Source: Aquimarina sp. Aq78 | Lineage (GTDB): Bacteria > Bacteroidota > Bacteroidia > Flavobacteriales > Flavobacteriaceae | Length of the DNA: 64,000 nt | NCBI RefSeq assembly: GCF_900299525.1 | Contig: NZ_OMKA01000029.1 | Span: forward strand, 484,986-548,985 | Direction: 5' to 3' | Part shown: positions 55,846 through 64,000 of the stretch, in pieces | Layout: each line of letters begins with the position of its first letter | How positions within the stretch are numbered: position 1 is the stretch's first letter | Translations under genes and position numbers: made by a program | The notes under the pieces: generated by a model | Seen by the model: the letters and a program-made list of their open reading frames with translations, nothing else | The model's database searches: none | What the model was told of the DNA's origin: nothing

Positions 55846-56364
55846 TTAAATTGCAACTTCAGAAATGGAAGATAATGGCACAGTTGCTACAATATTTTGC
55901 TTAATAGAATCAATACGTACTACGATTTTATTTTCATTATCAGCTTTAATGATTTCACAATTTAACCCTTTTAATACACCTCCATTTATTCTTCCATGTT
56001 TGCCTACTTTTAATAGCGGGGTGTAATTTTCTACTTTCATGGGTACATTCATCTTAATAAGAAGTTTAATCGAGTCTATTTCGTATTCTTGAACTTTTGC
56101 AAACTCTTCTCCGAAACGAATGAAAAAGCAATATAATCTTACAGATAAAACTTTATGTGCATCTTTCTTTAAATTAATTTTCACAAAAATATAGGAGGGA
56201 AATAATGGCATCTCTATCTCTTTTTTTCGATCACTCCATTTTCGAACTGTTTTAACTAATGGTAAAAATGTCTCTATCTGATTCTCCTTTAACAGGATCT
56301 CTATTTTTCTTTCATGACGCGCTTTTACATATAGCACATACCACTGAGGTTTACTATTACACAT
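55846..56364 (-). CDS. NusG paralogue, UpxY/RfaH/LoaP-like transcription antiterminator
   Basis: 172 residues. Residues 7-110 are a NusG N-terminal domain (WYVLYVKARHERKIEILLKE, then FLPLVKTVRKWSDRKKEIEMPLFPSYIFVKI). Residues about 122-170 are a KOW domain (LKVGKHGRINGGVLKGLNCEI). The length and lack of insertions match the Bacteroidota UpxY group, which controls capsule operons, and the LoaP group, which drives long polyketide operons in Firmicutes. It is the first gene of the 47 kb minus-strand cluster, in the position typical of such regulators. The likely role is recruitment to RNA polymerase at the leader and suppression of pausing and termination across the megasynthase genes. It is not the housekeeping NusG, which normally sits with ribosomal protein genes. 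Confidence 0.88.
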   Translation of the reverse strand: MCNSKPQWYVLYVKARHERKIEILLKENQIETFLPLVKTVRKWSDRKKEIEMPLFPSYIFVKINLKKDAHKVLSVRLYCFFIRFGEEFAKVQEYEIDSIKLLIKMNVPMKVENYTPLLKVGKHGRINGGVLKGLNCEIIKADNENKIVVRIDSIKQNIVATVPLSSISEVAI

Positions 56365-57262
56365 ATTCTTTGGTTTTAAGAGTATAAAGGTTTATTAAGT
56401 TAAGGATATAGCTTCGCCACATGACTCACAATTCCTTTTTAGTAAGAATTTTTATGAATCAAGATTATTGAAAAATAATTTTGAAAGTAGATCAATTAAG
56501 TTGAAAATCATTTCATTTAATCAATCTTTTTATAATAAAAGCAATGGGGTAGTTTGTCACTTAGCTTATAAGAGTAAGTCTCTTTCTAAATGTCATTTCA
56601 AATGTACAAATCTTAATCAACAGGGTGTTTATGGTAAAACCGTATTTAAAAAAAACATGAAGAACAACCATTTACAATATGCTGATATACAGTAATTTAA
56701 ATATGTATAAACACTCTTACCACGACATTATTTAACAAATAAATAACATTTTATTAGCAAAAAATATATTTCTTAAATTATTCATAAAAACATTATTTTC
56801 ATACACTTTAAATTAATCAGAAACAGCGATTATATTTAATCTTTCATCTATACGATCTTATACAAACACGAAGAACAACTTGTAGAGTATGATATTCAGA
56901 AAAAGAGGTTGGATTAAATTAAAAACAAGTTCAATTCCTTTGATGGAAGATTTGTTTTTCTTGAAATCGCCGATGAGCAATTCCACAAATTTGAAGTTCG
57001 TTTATATTTTTAGTTTAGTATTATCATCGAGATTATATTTAGCTTGTTGAGGAGTTTTTTAGTTATAATCGAAAATAATAAATTGAATTGAATAAAGGTA
57101 TTTTTTTCGATCTATTTAAAGTATTCATGTGTCTAAATGCATCTTGATTAGACTTAGGTTATGTTGCAGTTTATATATTCCTGTAAATTGATTTAGTTAT
57201 TATAAATCTGAAAGAAGAAAAAAACAAAAAACCCTCAAAATCAAAAGACTTTGAGGGTTAAG
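56365..57262. other. ~900 bp largely non-coding upstream region
   Basis: AT-rich, no convincing gene. On the minus strand TACATTTG (complement of 56599-56606) matches the -7 consensus about 235 bases before the NusG-like ATG and could be the cluster promoter, but no -33 TTG is properly spaced. Two similar blocks, ATGAAGAACAAC near 56657 and ACGAAGAACAAC near 56868, each followed by a TATG-x-TGATATxCAG-like tail, suggest an old duplication. A short plus-strand reading frame (56840-57013) interrupted by one TAA at 56915 has protein-like composition and may be a gene remnant. Confidence 0.4.
57215..57259 (-). terminator. Rho-independent terminator after the tRNA pair
   Basis: On the minus strand AACCCTCAAA and TTTGAGGGTT (complements of 57250-57259 and 57230-57239) form a 10 bp stem with a 10-base loop followed by a T-rich run. 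It ends the tRNA-Gly/tRNA-Leu transcript four bases after tRNA-Leu. Confidence 0.85.
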
Positions 57263-57347
57263 TACTGAAGGCGGGACTTGAACCCGCACGGCCTTACAGG
57301 CCATTGGATTTTAAGTCCAACGTGTCTACCAATTCCACCACTTCAGC
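57263..57347 (-). tRNA. tRNA-Leu (UAA)
   Basis: 85 nt. Acceptor arm GCTGAAG pairs with CTTCAGT (first pair G-U) and the discriminator is A. The anticodon loop reads CTTAAAA with anticodon TAA. A long variable arm (TGGCCTGTAAGGCC) is typical of class II Leu tRNA, and the T arm GCGGGTTCAAGTCCCGC is intact. No CCA is encoded. Confidence 0.95.
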
Positions 57348-57368
57348 TTGGTATATATTTTATCTCAG

Positions 57369-57440
57369 AGCGAAAGACGGGATTTGAACCCGCGACCCTC
57401 ACCTTGGCAAGGTGATGCTCTACCCCTGAGCTACTTTCGC
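57369..57440 (-). tRNA. tRNA-Gly (GCC)
   Basis: 72 nt. Acceptor GCGAAAG pairs with CTTTCGC, discriminator T. The anticodon stem CACCT/AGGTG holds the loop TGCCA with anticodon GCC. The D arm GCTCAGGGGTAGAGC and T arm GCGGGTTCAAATCCCGT are intact. It lies 21 bases upstream of tRNA-Leu and is probably co-transcribed with it. Confidence 0.95.
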
Positions 57441-57536
57441 AGTATGTTTAAGAACTTCGCAACTCGTTATTGCGGATGCAAATTTAAAACAATTCTAGTA
57501 ATACCAAAGTCTTTTTACAAAAAAGAATATTTTTTT

Positions 57537-60164
57537 TTACACCTGCGATGCTTTCTTCCTGGTTAACATACGTTTAATCTCGTTAAGCTTCATTAATGCT
57601 TCTACCGGAGTAAGCGTATCTATATCGATATCCAGAATTTCTTCCTTGATTTCTTCTAGTAATGGATCATCCAAATTAAAGAAACTCAATTGCACCTTAT
57701 CTTCTTCCTGCATTCCTTTGATCTTATCGGTAAGCTCTTCACTACTATGCGATTTTTCAAGTTTTTTAAGCATCTTATTTGCTCTATGTAAGACTTGCTG
57801 AGGCATTCCTGCCATTTTAGCCACATGAATCCCAAAACTATGTTCACTACCACCAGGAACTAATTTACGCAAGAAAAGAACTGTATCTTTTAATTCTTTT
57901 ACCGATACGTTATAATTTTTAATACGACCAAAGGTCTCACACATCTCATTTAACTCGTGATAATGTGTGGCGAACAAAGTCTTAGGCCTTGCCGGATACT
58001 CGTGTAAGAATTCACTAATTGCCCAGGCAATAGATATTCCATCGTAGGTACTTGTTCCTCGACCAATCTCATCTAACAACACCAAACTACGATCAGATAT
58101 ATTATTTAAGATACTTGCAGTTTCATTCATCTCTACCATAAATGTAGATTCTCCCATAGAGATATTATCACTTGCTCCTACTCTGGTAAATATTTTATCA
58201 ATCACTCCTATTTTTGCTTCTTCCGCAGGAACAAAACATCCCATTTGCGCCAATAACACAATCAATGCTGTCTGTCTTAATATTGCAGATTTACCACTCA
58301 TATTAGGGCCCGTGATCATAATAATCTGTTGATTATCTCTATCCAACAGAACATCATTAGCGATATACTGCTCACCGGGTGGCAATTGTTTCTCGATTAC
58401 AGGATGTCTACCATTTTTAATTTCTAAATCATGCGATTCGTCTATTAAAGGACGTACATATTGATTTTCTGTGGCTAATTGAGCAAAAGAACATAAACAA
58501 TCCAATTGACCAATCAAAGTAGCATTTAGCTGTACAGGTTTGATATACTCATTCATCCAAAGTACAAGATCACCGAACAACTGTTGTTCTAGTGCTAGAA
58601 TTTTTTCTTCGGCTCCAAGGATTTTGGCTTCATATTCCTTGAGTTCTTCTGTAATATAACGTTCTGCATTTACCAGGGTTTGTTTACGAATCCAGGTATC
58701 AGGGACTTTATCTTTATGTGTATTTCGAACCTCGATATAATATCCAAATACATTATTAGAAGCTATCTTTAAAGAAGTAATACCAGTAGTTTCGGTTTCC
58801 CGTTCCAGCATTTTATCCAAATAATCTTTTCCCGAAAAAGCAATAGATCTTAACTCATCTAATTCTTCTAAATATCCATTAGCAATTGTATTTCCTTTCA
58901 ACACATTTACAGGAGCTTCTTCATTTAAAGTCTCTTTAATCTTATTACGTAGTAACTCACAGTCATTAAGAGTGTCTCCTATTACTTTTAGTGCATCGTT
59001 ATTACTATTAGATGCCTGTGATTTTATAGGCACAATAGCTTCCAAAGAGTTTTTAAGCTGAATAACCTCACGAGGGTTTACTTTTCCGGTAGCTACCTTA
59101 GAAATCAATCGCTCAATATCCCCTATCTGCTTAATCTGATGCTGAATTTTTTGATGCAATGCTGTGTTATTCAAAAAAAACTGCACTACTTCATGACGTT
59201 TTTGAATGGCAGAAATATTCTTAAGTGGTAATGCTAACCAACGTTTTAATGTACGACCACCCATCGGTGAGATCGTTTTATCTATAACATCAAGTAAAGT
59301 TACCGCATTTGCTGCATTGGCATGATATAGCTCAAGATTACGTATCGTAAAACGATCCATCCAGATATATTGATCTTCTGCAATACGTTGGATCCCTGTA
59401 ATATGTTTTAATTTATGATGTTGGGTTTCTCCAAGATAATGAAGAATTACACCTGCCGCTATAACACCTTCCTGTAAATGATCTACCCCAAATCCTTTTA
59501 ATGTTTTTGTCTCAAAATGTTTGTTTACAGTCTCATCTGCATAATCAGGTTTAAACACCCAATCTTCTATAAAGAATGTATGAAAGTCTTGGCCAAAATC
59601 TTGTTCAAAATCTTTCTTTTTTGGCTTGCTAATCAAAACTTCACTAGGATTAAAGTTTTGCATCAACTTATCCATATGAGCTACATCACCCTGAGCGGTA
59701 AGAAATTCTCCTGTAGAAACATCAAGAAACGCTACTCCCAATTCTTTTTTCCCATAATGCAACGCACATAAAAAGTTATTGGTTTTGCTCTGTAACACCT
59801 CATCATTAAGTGCAACTCCAGGAGTTACAAGTTCTGTTACACCTCGTTTAACAATAGTTTTGGTCTGCTTAGGGTCTTCTAATTGATCACAGATAGCAAC
59901 TCGCTCCCCAGCTTTAACCAATTTTGGTAAATACGTGTTTAAAGAATGATGCGGAAATCCAGCTAATGCCGTTTCCTGCTCACTCCCATTACCTCTTTTG
60001 GTTAAAACAATATTCAAAATAGCCGCAGCTTTAATTGCATCTTTACCAAAAGTTTCATAAAAATCCCCTACTCTAAATAATAATAATGCATCAGGATATT
60101 TAACCTTAATAGCATTGTATTGTTTCATTAATGGAGTTACCTTTTTTCCGTCTTTTGCTGCCAA
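57537..60164 (-). CDS. mutS: DNA mismatch repair protein MutS
   Basis: 875 residues, normal MutS length. Phe35 and Glu37 in GDFYETFG form the mismatch-reading FxE motif of the N-terminal domain. The clamp and lever domains follow, then the ABC-type ATPase with Walker [10 protein letters not shown] (Lys625), Walker [17 protein letters not shown] and [11 protein letters not shown]. The C-terminal helical region includes a [25 protein letters not shown] tail. It binds mismatches and, with MutL, starts strand-specific repair. The plus-strand short frames inside it are shadows. It is not part of the NRPS operon. Confidence 0.97.
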   Translation of the reverse strand: MAAKDGKKVTPLMKQYNAIKVKYPDALLLFRVGDFYETFGKDAIKAAAILNIVLTKRGNGSEQETALAGFPHHSLNTYLPKLVKAGERVAICDQLEDPKQTKTIVKRGVTELVTPGVALNDEVLQSKTNNFLCALHYGKKELGVAFLDVSTGEFLTAQGDVAHMDKLMQNFNPSEVLISKPKKKDFEQDFGQDFHTFFIEDWVFKPDYADETVNKHFETKTLKGFGVDHLQEGVIAAGVILHYLGETQHHKLKHITGIQRIAEDQYIWMDRFTIRNLELYHANAANAVTLLDVIDKTISPMGGRTLKRWLALPLKNISAIQKRHEVVQFFLNNTALHQKIQHQIKQIGDIERLISKVATGKVNPREVIQLKNSLEAIVPIKSQASNSNNDALKVIGDTLNDCELLRNKIKETLNEEAPVNVLKGNTIANGYLEELDELRSIAFSGKDYLDKMLERETETTGITSLKIASNNVFGYYIEVRNTHKDKVPDTWIRKQTLVNAERYITEELKEYEAKILGAEEKILALEQQLFGDLVLWMNEYIKPVQLNATLIGQLDCLCSFAQLATENQYVRPLIDESHDLEIKNGRHPVIEKQLPPGEQYIANDVLLDRDNQQIIMITGPNMSGKSAILRQTALIVLLAQMGCFVPAEEAKIGVIDKIFTRVGASDNISMGESTFMVEMNETASILNNISDRSLVLLDEIGRGTSTYDGISIAWAISEFLHEYPARPKTLFATHYHELNEMCETFGRIKNYNVSVKELKDTVLFLRKLVPGGSEHSFGIHVAKMAGMPQQVLHRANKMLKKLEKSHSSEELTDKIKGMQEEDKVQLSFFNLDDPLLEEIKEEILDIDIDTLTPVEALMKLNEIKRMLTRKKASQV

Positions 60165-60426
60165 TGAAGTATAGTTTTATGAATCATGCTAAAGTAGCTA
60201 TTCTTCTATCTTTTTTGAAATATAGCCCGTAGGAGTTATTCAATTTTATTCACAATTTTACTTCAATACAGAAAGAGGTCTATACTACATTAAATACAAG
60301 GACTTTGTAAATTATTTTAAATAATGATTGTTTAACACCATAATTCATTTCAAAAAATGTAAAGAATTCTCAAAGTTTTATCGAGTATAAATCGTAGAAT
60401 TTGTGATAAATACTATTTTTGCGATA

Positions 60427-60960
60427 ATGGAAGGAAGCAGAAAACTCAAAAATAGCGAACTCGATCGTAAGACTGTAGAAGAATTTAAGGCATCAAAAAA
60501 AACTCCTTTAATTATTATTCTGGATAATATTCGAAGTTTAAACAATATCGGATCAGTATTCAGAACTGCCGATGCATTTTTAGTGGAAAAAATATACCTC
60601 TGTGGTATAACTGCAACTCCCCCCCATAAAGATATTCAAAAAACTGCATTAGGAGCTACCGACACTGTAGATTGGGAGCATCAAAAAGATACATTACAGC
60701 TAGTACAGAATCTTAAGTCTCAGCATGTAAAAATCTTATCTATCGAACAAGCAGAAAATGCAATTATGTTAAATGACTTTAGTCTAGAACCCAATCAAAA
60801 ATATGCAATTATTTTTGGGAATGAGGTTAAAGGTGTCCAGCAGCAAGTTGTTTCTGAAAGTGATGCTGTTATTGAAATCCCTCAATACGGTAGCAAACAT
60901 TCTCTCAATATTTCGGTTAGTGCAGGAGTTGTGATCTGGGATCTCTTTAATAAGCTATAG
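60427..60960 (+). CDS. SpoU/TrmH-family RNA 2'-O-methyltransferase
   Basis: 177 residues from the ATG at 60427; a GTG at 60403 would add eight residues with no family support. SPOUT motifs are clear: motif 1 LDNIRSLNNIGSVFRTADAF, motif 2 AIIFGNEVKGV and motif 3 EIPQYGSKHSLNISVSAGVVIWD, which form the SAM-binding trefoil knot. It lacks an N-terminal RNA-binding extension, as in TrmL and small TrmH proteins. It methylates the ribose of a tRNA or rRNA nucleotide; which one cannot be told. It is divergent from mutS with a 262 bp gap in which I see only AT-rich sequence. Confidence 0.88.
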   Translation: MEGSRKLKNSELDRKTVEEFKASKKTPLIIILDNIRSLNNIGSVFRTADAFLVEKIYLCGITATPPHKDIQKTALGATDTVDWEHQKDTLQLVQNLKSQHVKILSIEQAENAIMLNDFSLEPNQKYAIIFGNEVKGVQQQVVSESDAVIEIPQYGSKHSLNISVSAGVVIWDLFNKL

Positions 60961-61126
60961 GAGATTTCGAAACAAAACTACTATACTTATCCTTCTCTTT
61001 TCTGATATAGAATCCCAGTCCTGATCTATACTATTTTAACACAAAAAATAATTTTATAAGGGTTATTTATCTTTTTTACGTCTTTATTAATAAGAACTAT
61101 TAAAAAACATTAACAAACTCAAACTT

Positions 61127-63322
61127 ATGAAATTAAGAAAACAAGCAGTTGTTTTTCTCGCGCTCGCAATGCTAACAACAACACAATTCGGATTTGCTCA
61201 GGAAAAAGATTGTGGTGCAGAACCGCCTAAAAACTACGATACTTTTATGCTCAAACGCCTTAAATCTATTACCGATAACGGCAGTAAGGCTCTGGCAACA
61301 CCTGTATCATTACCAATACAACATCATGTCTCTCGTAACTCGAGCGGAGGTTCTCCTGCAGTATCCAGCGCACAGATTCAAAATGTAATGGATGAATTAA
61401 ATGCAACGTATGCTCCGATGAATATTTCATTTCACGAATATGCACCTACCAAATACATTGACAAGACCAGTTGGAATAATTCTTTTAATAAAAGCAATGA
61501 CAGTCAACTAGTACAATATGAAGTTGCCGAGGCTATCAATATTTTTTACTTTTCTGAAGTAACTTCGGGCAGTTCTACCATCTGTGGATTTGCTAAATTT
61601 CCGGGAACCGGAAACCGAGCAATATTAGATGCTTCTTGCTCACAAAATGGCTCTACTTCTTCTCACGAATTAGGGCATTATTTTTCTATCCTGCATACGC
61701 ACTCTACGTCTAATGGAAGAGAACTTGTACAACGAACAAACTGCTCTTCTGCAGGAGATTTTTTCTGCGATACCCCAGCAGATCCAAGACTTAGTAGCCT
61801 TGTTAATTCTAGCTGCAATTATACCGGAACAGCAACAGATGCCAATGGAGATCAATATCAACCCGATGTTAACAATGTAATGTCTTACACTCGTAAAAGT
61901 TGTCGTACAGGGGGATTCTCTAGTCAACAACAAAATGCTATTGTAGCATCATTAGAATCAGACAGAGCTTATTTAACCAGTCCAACAAATCCACCCGTAT
62001 GCTCCACTATCAGTAATTTTCCGTATAGTGAAAGTTTTGAATCTGGATTAGGAGATTGGACTAATGCCACAGGAGATGATATCGAATGGACAAGAGACTC
62101 TAACGGAACTCCCTCGTCGGGAACAGGACCTTCTACAGCACAAAACGGCTCTTTCTACCTTTACACAGAAGCATCTACAAATGTAACCCCAGCCGGGAGT
62201 CCTAATAAAACAGCAATATTAAACAGCCCATGTATAGATTTACCCCAGGCTGGTAATATGTCTCTAGAATTTGGATATCACATGCTAGGTAGAGATATAG
62301 GAACTATAGAAGTTTTGGTAAGTACTAATGATGGAACATCTTATACTTCTATATGGTCACAAAATGGAGCCAAAGGAGACACCTGGAATCAAGCAACTGT
62401 TGATCTTTCTGGATATTCTGGTTCTGTGATTAGATTGCAGTTTAAAGGAACAACAGGAACGAGTTGGAGAAGTGATATAGCAATTGATAATATCAAAATC
62501 AAGGAAACTACAACCAATCCTTCTTCTTGTAACGGGATTACCAGTTTTCCTTATAACGAAAGTTTTGAATCCGGGATTGGTGAATGGACACAAGAAACTA
62601 GTGATAATATAAACTGGACCGTTGATAGCAATAGCACGCCATCATCTAGCACAGGGCCTTCTTCTGCAACTAATGGTAGTAATTACATTTTTACCGAAGC
62701 TTCTGGTAGCGGAAATGGATTTCCTAATAAAGTAGCTTTATTAACAAGTCCTTGTGTAGATTTAACCAGTGAATCAAATGCAGAACTTAGCTTTGATTAT
62801 CACATGTATGGATCAAATATGGGTACTTTAGAAATACGTGTATCTACCAATGATGGTGTAAACTGGACCACTGCCTGGAGCAAAAATGGAAACCAGGGAA
62901 ATAGTTGGAGTTCTCAAACCGTAAACTTATCTACTTATAGCGGATCTACAATAAAATTACAACTTAAAGGAACTACAGGATCTAGTTACAGAAGTGATAT
63001 GGCTATCGATAATTTAAAAATTACTTCTGGTTCTGCAGATAGTGATCTCACTGATAATGAAATCCGTACAACGAATCCAAAGATAAGTATCTATCCCAAC
63101 CCTATTGCATCTGGCTCTTTATCTATCCAACATCCTGGATTCTCGAAAAATGGAGGAAAAACACAAATCACCATTACAGATTTTCTAGGAAAAACAATTG
63201 ACATAGTAGATTCTAATAACGAAACTACGGCTTACGATGTTAGTAATCTAAGTAACGGTGTTTATTTTATAATCATTAATAATAAAGAAGGACAAGTAAC
63301 TCAAAAATTTATCAAAAGATAA
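61127..63322 (+). CDS. T9SS-secreted M43-like metalloprotease with two MAM-like domains
   Basis: 731 residues. Signal peptide 1-25 (LALAMLTTTQFGFAQ). Catalytic domain about 60-283: zinc site HELGHYFSILH with His180, Glu181, His184 and His190, CDTPADP (214-220), and a Met-turn VMSYT (Met252), the layout of M43 (pappalysin/cytophagalysin) proteases. The usual Gly of HExxHxxGxxH is Ser187 here. Two repeats (about 291-455 and 468-635), each opening NFPYSESFESGLGDWT or SFPYNESFESGIGEWT and ending in AIDNIKI or AIDNLKI, look like MAM/jelly-roll domains. Residues 655-731 (ISIYPNPIASGSL... FIKR) are a type A T9SS sorting domain. It is exported and probably anchored to the surface, degrading extracellular protein. 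Confidence 0.88.
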   Translation: MKLRKQAVVFLALAMLTTTQFGFAQEKDCGAEPPKNYDTFMLKRLKSITDNGSKALATPVSLPIQHHVSRNSSGGSPAVSSAQIQNVMDELNATYAPMNISFHEYAPTKYIDKTSWNNSFNKSNDSQLVQYEVAEAINIFYFSEVTSGSSTICGFAKFPGTGNRAILDASCSQNGSTSSHELGHYFSILHTHSTSNGRELVQRTNCSSAGDFFCDTPADPRLSSLVNSSCNYTGTATDANGDQYQPDVNNVMSYTRKSCRTGGFSSQQQNAIVASLESDRAYLTSPTNPPVCSTISNFPYSESFESGLGDWTNATGDDIEWTRDSNGTPSSGTGPSTAQNGSFYLYTEASTNVTPAGSPNKTAILNSPCIDLPQAGNMSLEFGYHMLGRDIGTIEVLVSTNDGTSYTSIWSQNGAKGDTWNQATVDLSGYSGSVIRLQFKGTTGTSWRSDIAIDNIKIKETTTNPSSCNGITSFPYNESFESGIGEWTQETSDNINWTVDSNSTPSSSTGPSSATNGSNYIFTEASGSGNGFPNKVALLTSPCVDLTSESNAELSFDYHMYGSNMGTLEIRVSTNDGVNWTTAWSKNGNQGNSWSSQTVNLSTYSGSTIKLQLKGTTGSSYRSDMAIDNLKITSGSADSDLTDNEIRTTNPKISIYPNPIASGSLSIQHPGFSKNGGKTQITITDFLGKTIDIVDSNNETTAYDVSNLSNGVYFIIINNKEGQVTQKFIKR

Positions 63323-63351
63323 GATTTGTTTAGTTTTTTTGAATGTACCCT

Positions 63352-63386
63352 AACTGCCCGAGAATTTTTTCGGGCAGTTTCTATTA
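63352..63386 (+). terminator. Rho-independent terminator of the protease gene
   Basis: AACTGCCCGA (63352-63361) and TCGGGCAGTT (63370-63379) form a 10 bp GC-rich stem with an 8-base loop, followed by TCTATTATT. It lies 30 bases after the protease stop. Confidence 0.85.
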
Positions 63387-63454
63387 TTAAAAATATCATC
63401 TGGAATTTGTTTTGTAAGTTTATAACGCTATAAAACACATAATCACATCTAATT

Positions 63455-64000
63455 ATGAAAAACTTTTCAATTTTTGCTGCTATTGTACTCTTACTTATTT
63501 CATGCAAACAAGAGAATATGAAAAAAGATACTTCTACAGAAGATCAATCAACCATTACAGAGGATCAACTTATCGCCAAAGCAAAAGAAATTCATAATAA
63601 AGTCATTACTCTAGATACTCACTGTGATATTAATGTAAAAAACTTTACAGACTCTATAAATTACACTCAGGATCTTAGTTCACAAATCACTTTACCAAAA
63701 ATGAAAAAGGGTGGATTAGATGTTGCCTGGTTTATTGTTTATACAGGACAAGACTCTCTAACAACTAAAGGTTATGAAAAAGCGTACGAAATTGCAATGT
63801 CAAAATTTAAGGCTATTCATAAACTAGCAGAAGAAATTGCACCAGATCAAATTGAACTAGCCTTAACATCTGATGATGTTCGTCGTATTCATAAAAAAGG
63901 AAAAAAAGTAGCTATGATTGGTATCGAAAATGGATATCCCGTAGGAACCGATATTAGTAATGTAAAGAAGTTTCATGACCTTGGTGCCAGATATATGTCA
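63455..64000 (+). CDS. Membrane dipeptidase (peptidase M19) lipoprotein, N-terminal part
   Basis: The frame is open to the end of the window, giving 182 residues of a protein normally near 400. Signal peptide with lipobox LISC, Cys17 being lipidated. The segment VITLDTHCDIN matches the first zinc-binding motif of renal-dipeptidase-like M19 enzymes (DxHxD-type; the second ligand position reads Cys-Asp here, as in many Bacteroidota members). KMKKGGLDVAWFIVY and KKVAMIGIENGYPVG are further family blocks, the last carrying the bridging Glu. It hydrolyses dipeptides, probably in the periplasm. The start ATG is 68 bases after the preceding terminator stem. Confidence 0.85.
   Translation, partial: MKNFSIFAAIVLLLISCKQENMKKDTSTEDQSTITEDQLIAKAKEIHNKVITLDTHCDINVKNFTDSINYTQDLSSQITLPKMKKGGLDVAWFIVYTGQDSLTTKGYEKAYEIAMSKFKAIHKLAEEIAPDQIELALTSDDVRRIHKKGKKVAMIGIENGYPVGTDISNVKKFHDLGARYMS

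Noticed and set aside
56468-56695. Plus-strand 75-codon open frame upstream of the NusG-like gene
   Set aside because: TTG start, low-complexity Lys/Asn/Ser composition, no family resemblance and no promoter; treated as chance.
1-64000. CRISPR arrays, insertion sequences, integrases and prophage genes
   Set aside because: No direct-repeat arrays with spacers, no transposase or integrase motifs; the S24 repressor has no phage neighbours.

Overview
The window is AT-rich DNA from a member of the Bacteroidota, most likely a marine-type Flavobacteriia. The evidence is TAnnTTTG-type promoter elements, SPII lipoproteins with very short lipoboxes, a secreted protease ending in a type IX secretion (T9SS) C-terminal domain, and a UpxY-like NusG paralogue. 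I cannot name the species from sequence alone.

Layout. Positions 1-9309 are a mosaic of ordinary genes. They include the end of an App1-family protein and an S24-type self-cleaving repressor divergent from a three-gene DNA-repair operon (DUF559 nuclease-like, radical SAM repair protein, DUF4130/UDG-linked protein), with palindromic operators between them. After these come a repeat-rich lipoprotein, a nitroreductase, a methyltransferase plus membrane protein followed by a ~160 bp inverted repeat, a pentapeptide-repeat protein and a lipoprotein formylglycine-generating enzyme.

Positions 9332-56364, all on the minus strand, form one ~47 kb hybrid NRPS/PKS cluster. In transcription order it holds: a NusG/UpxY-like antiterminator; SbnA and SbnB (2,3-diaminopropionate synthesis); an EctB-like diaminobutyrate aminotransferase; five megasynthases; an MFS exporter; a type II thioesterase; and an Sfp-type phosphopantetheinyl transferase. 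The assembly line reads FAAL-ACP-KS-AT-KR-ACP-C-A-PCP / C-A-PCP-C-A-PCP / C-A-PCP-C-A-PCP-E / C-A-PCP-C-A-PCP-E / C-A-PCP-C-A-PCP-TE. Specificity codes read by eye against GrsA predict a 3-hydroxyacyl nonapeptide: Dab(or Dap)-Phe-Dab-Thr(possibly dehydrated)-D-Phe-Dab-D-Leu-Val-Asp, released and probably cyclised by the terminal TE. This is a cationic lipopeptide. From memory its composition resembles the pedopeptin/isopedopeptin type of cyclic lipodepsipeptide reported from Pedobacter, but I could not compare sequences.

Positions 57215-64000 return to housekeeping and secreted functions: tRNA-Leu and tRNA-Gly, MutS, a SpoU-type RNA methyltransferase, a T9SS-exported M43-like metalloprotease and the start of an M19 dipeptidase lipoprotein. 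No CRISPR array, rRNA or insertion sequence was seen.
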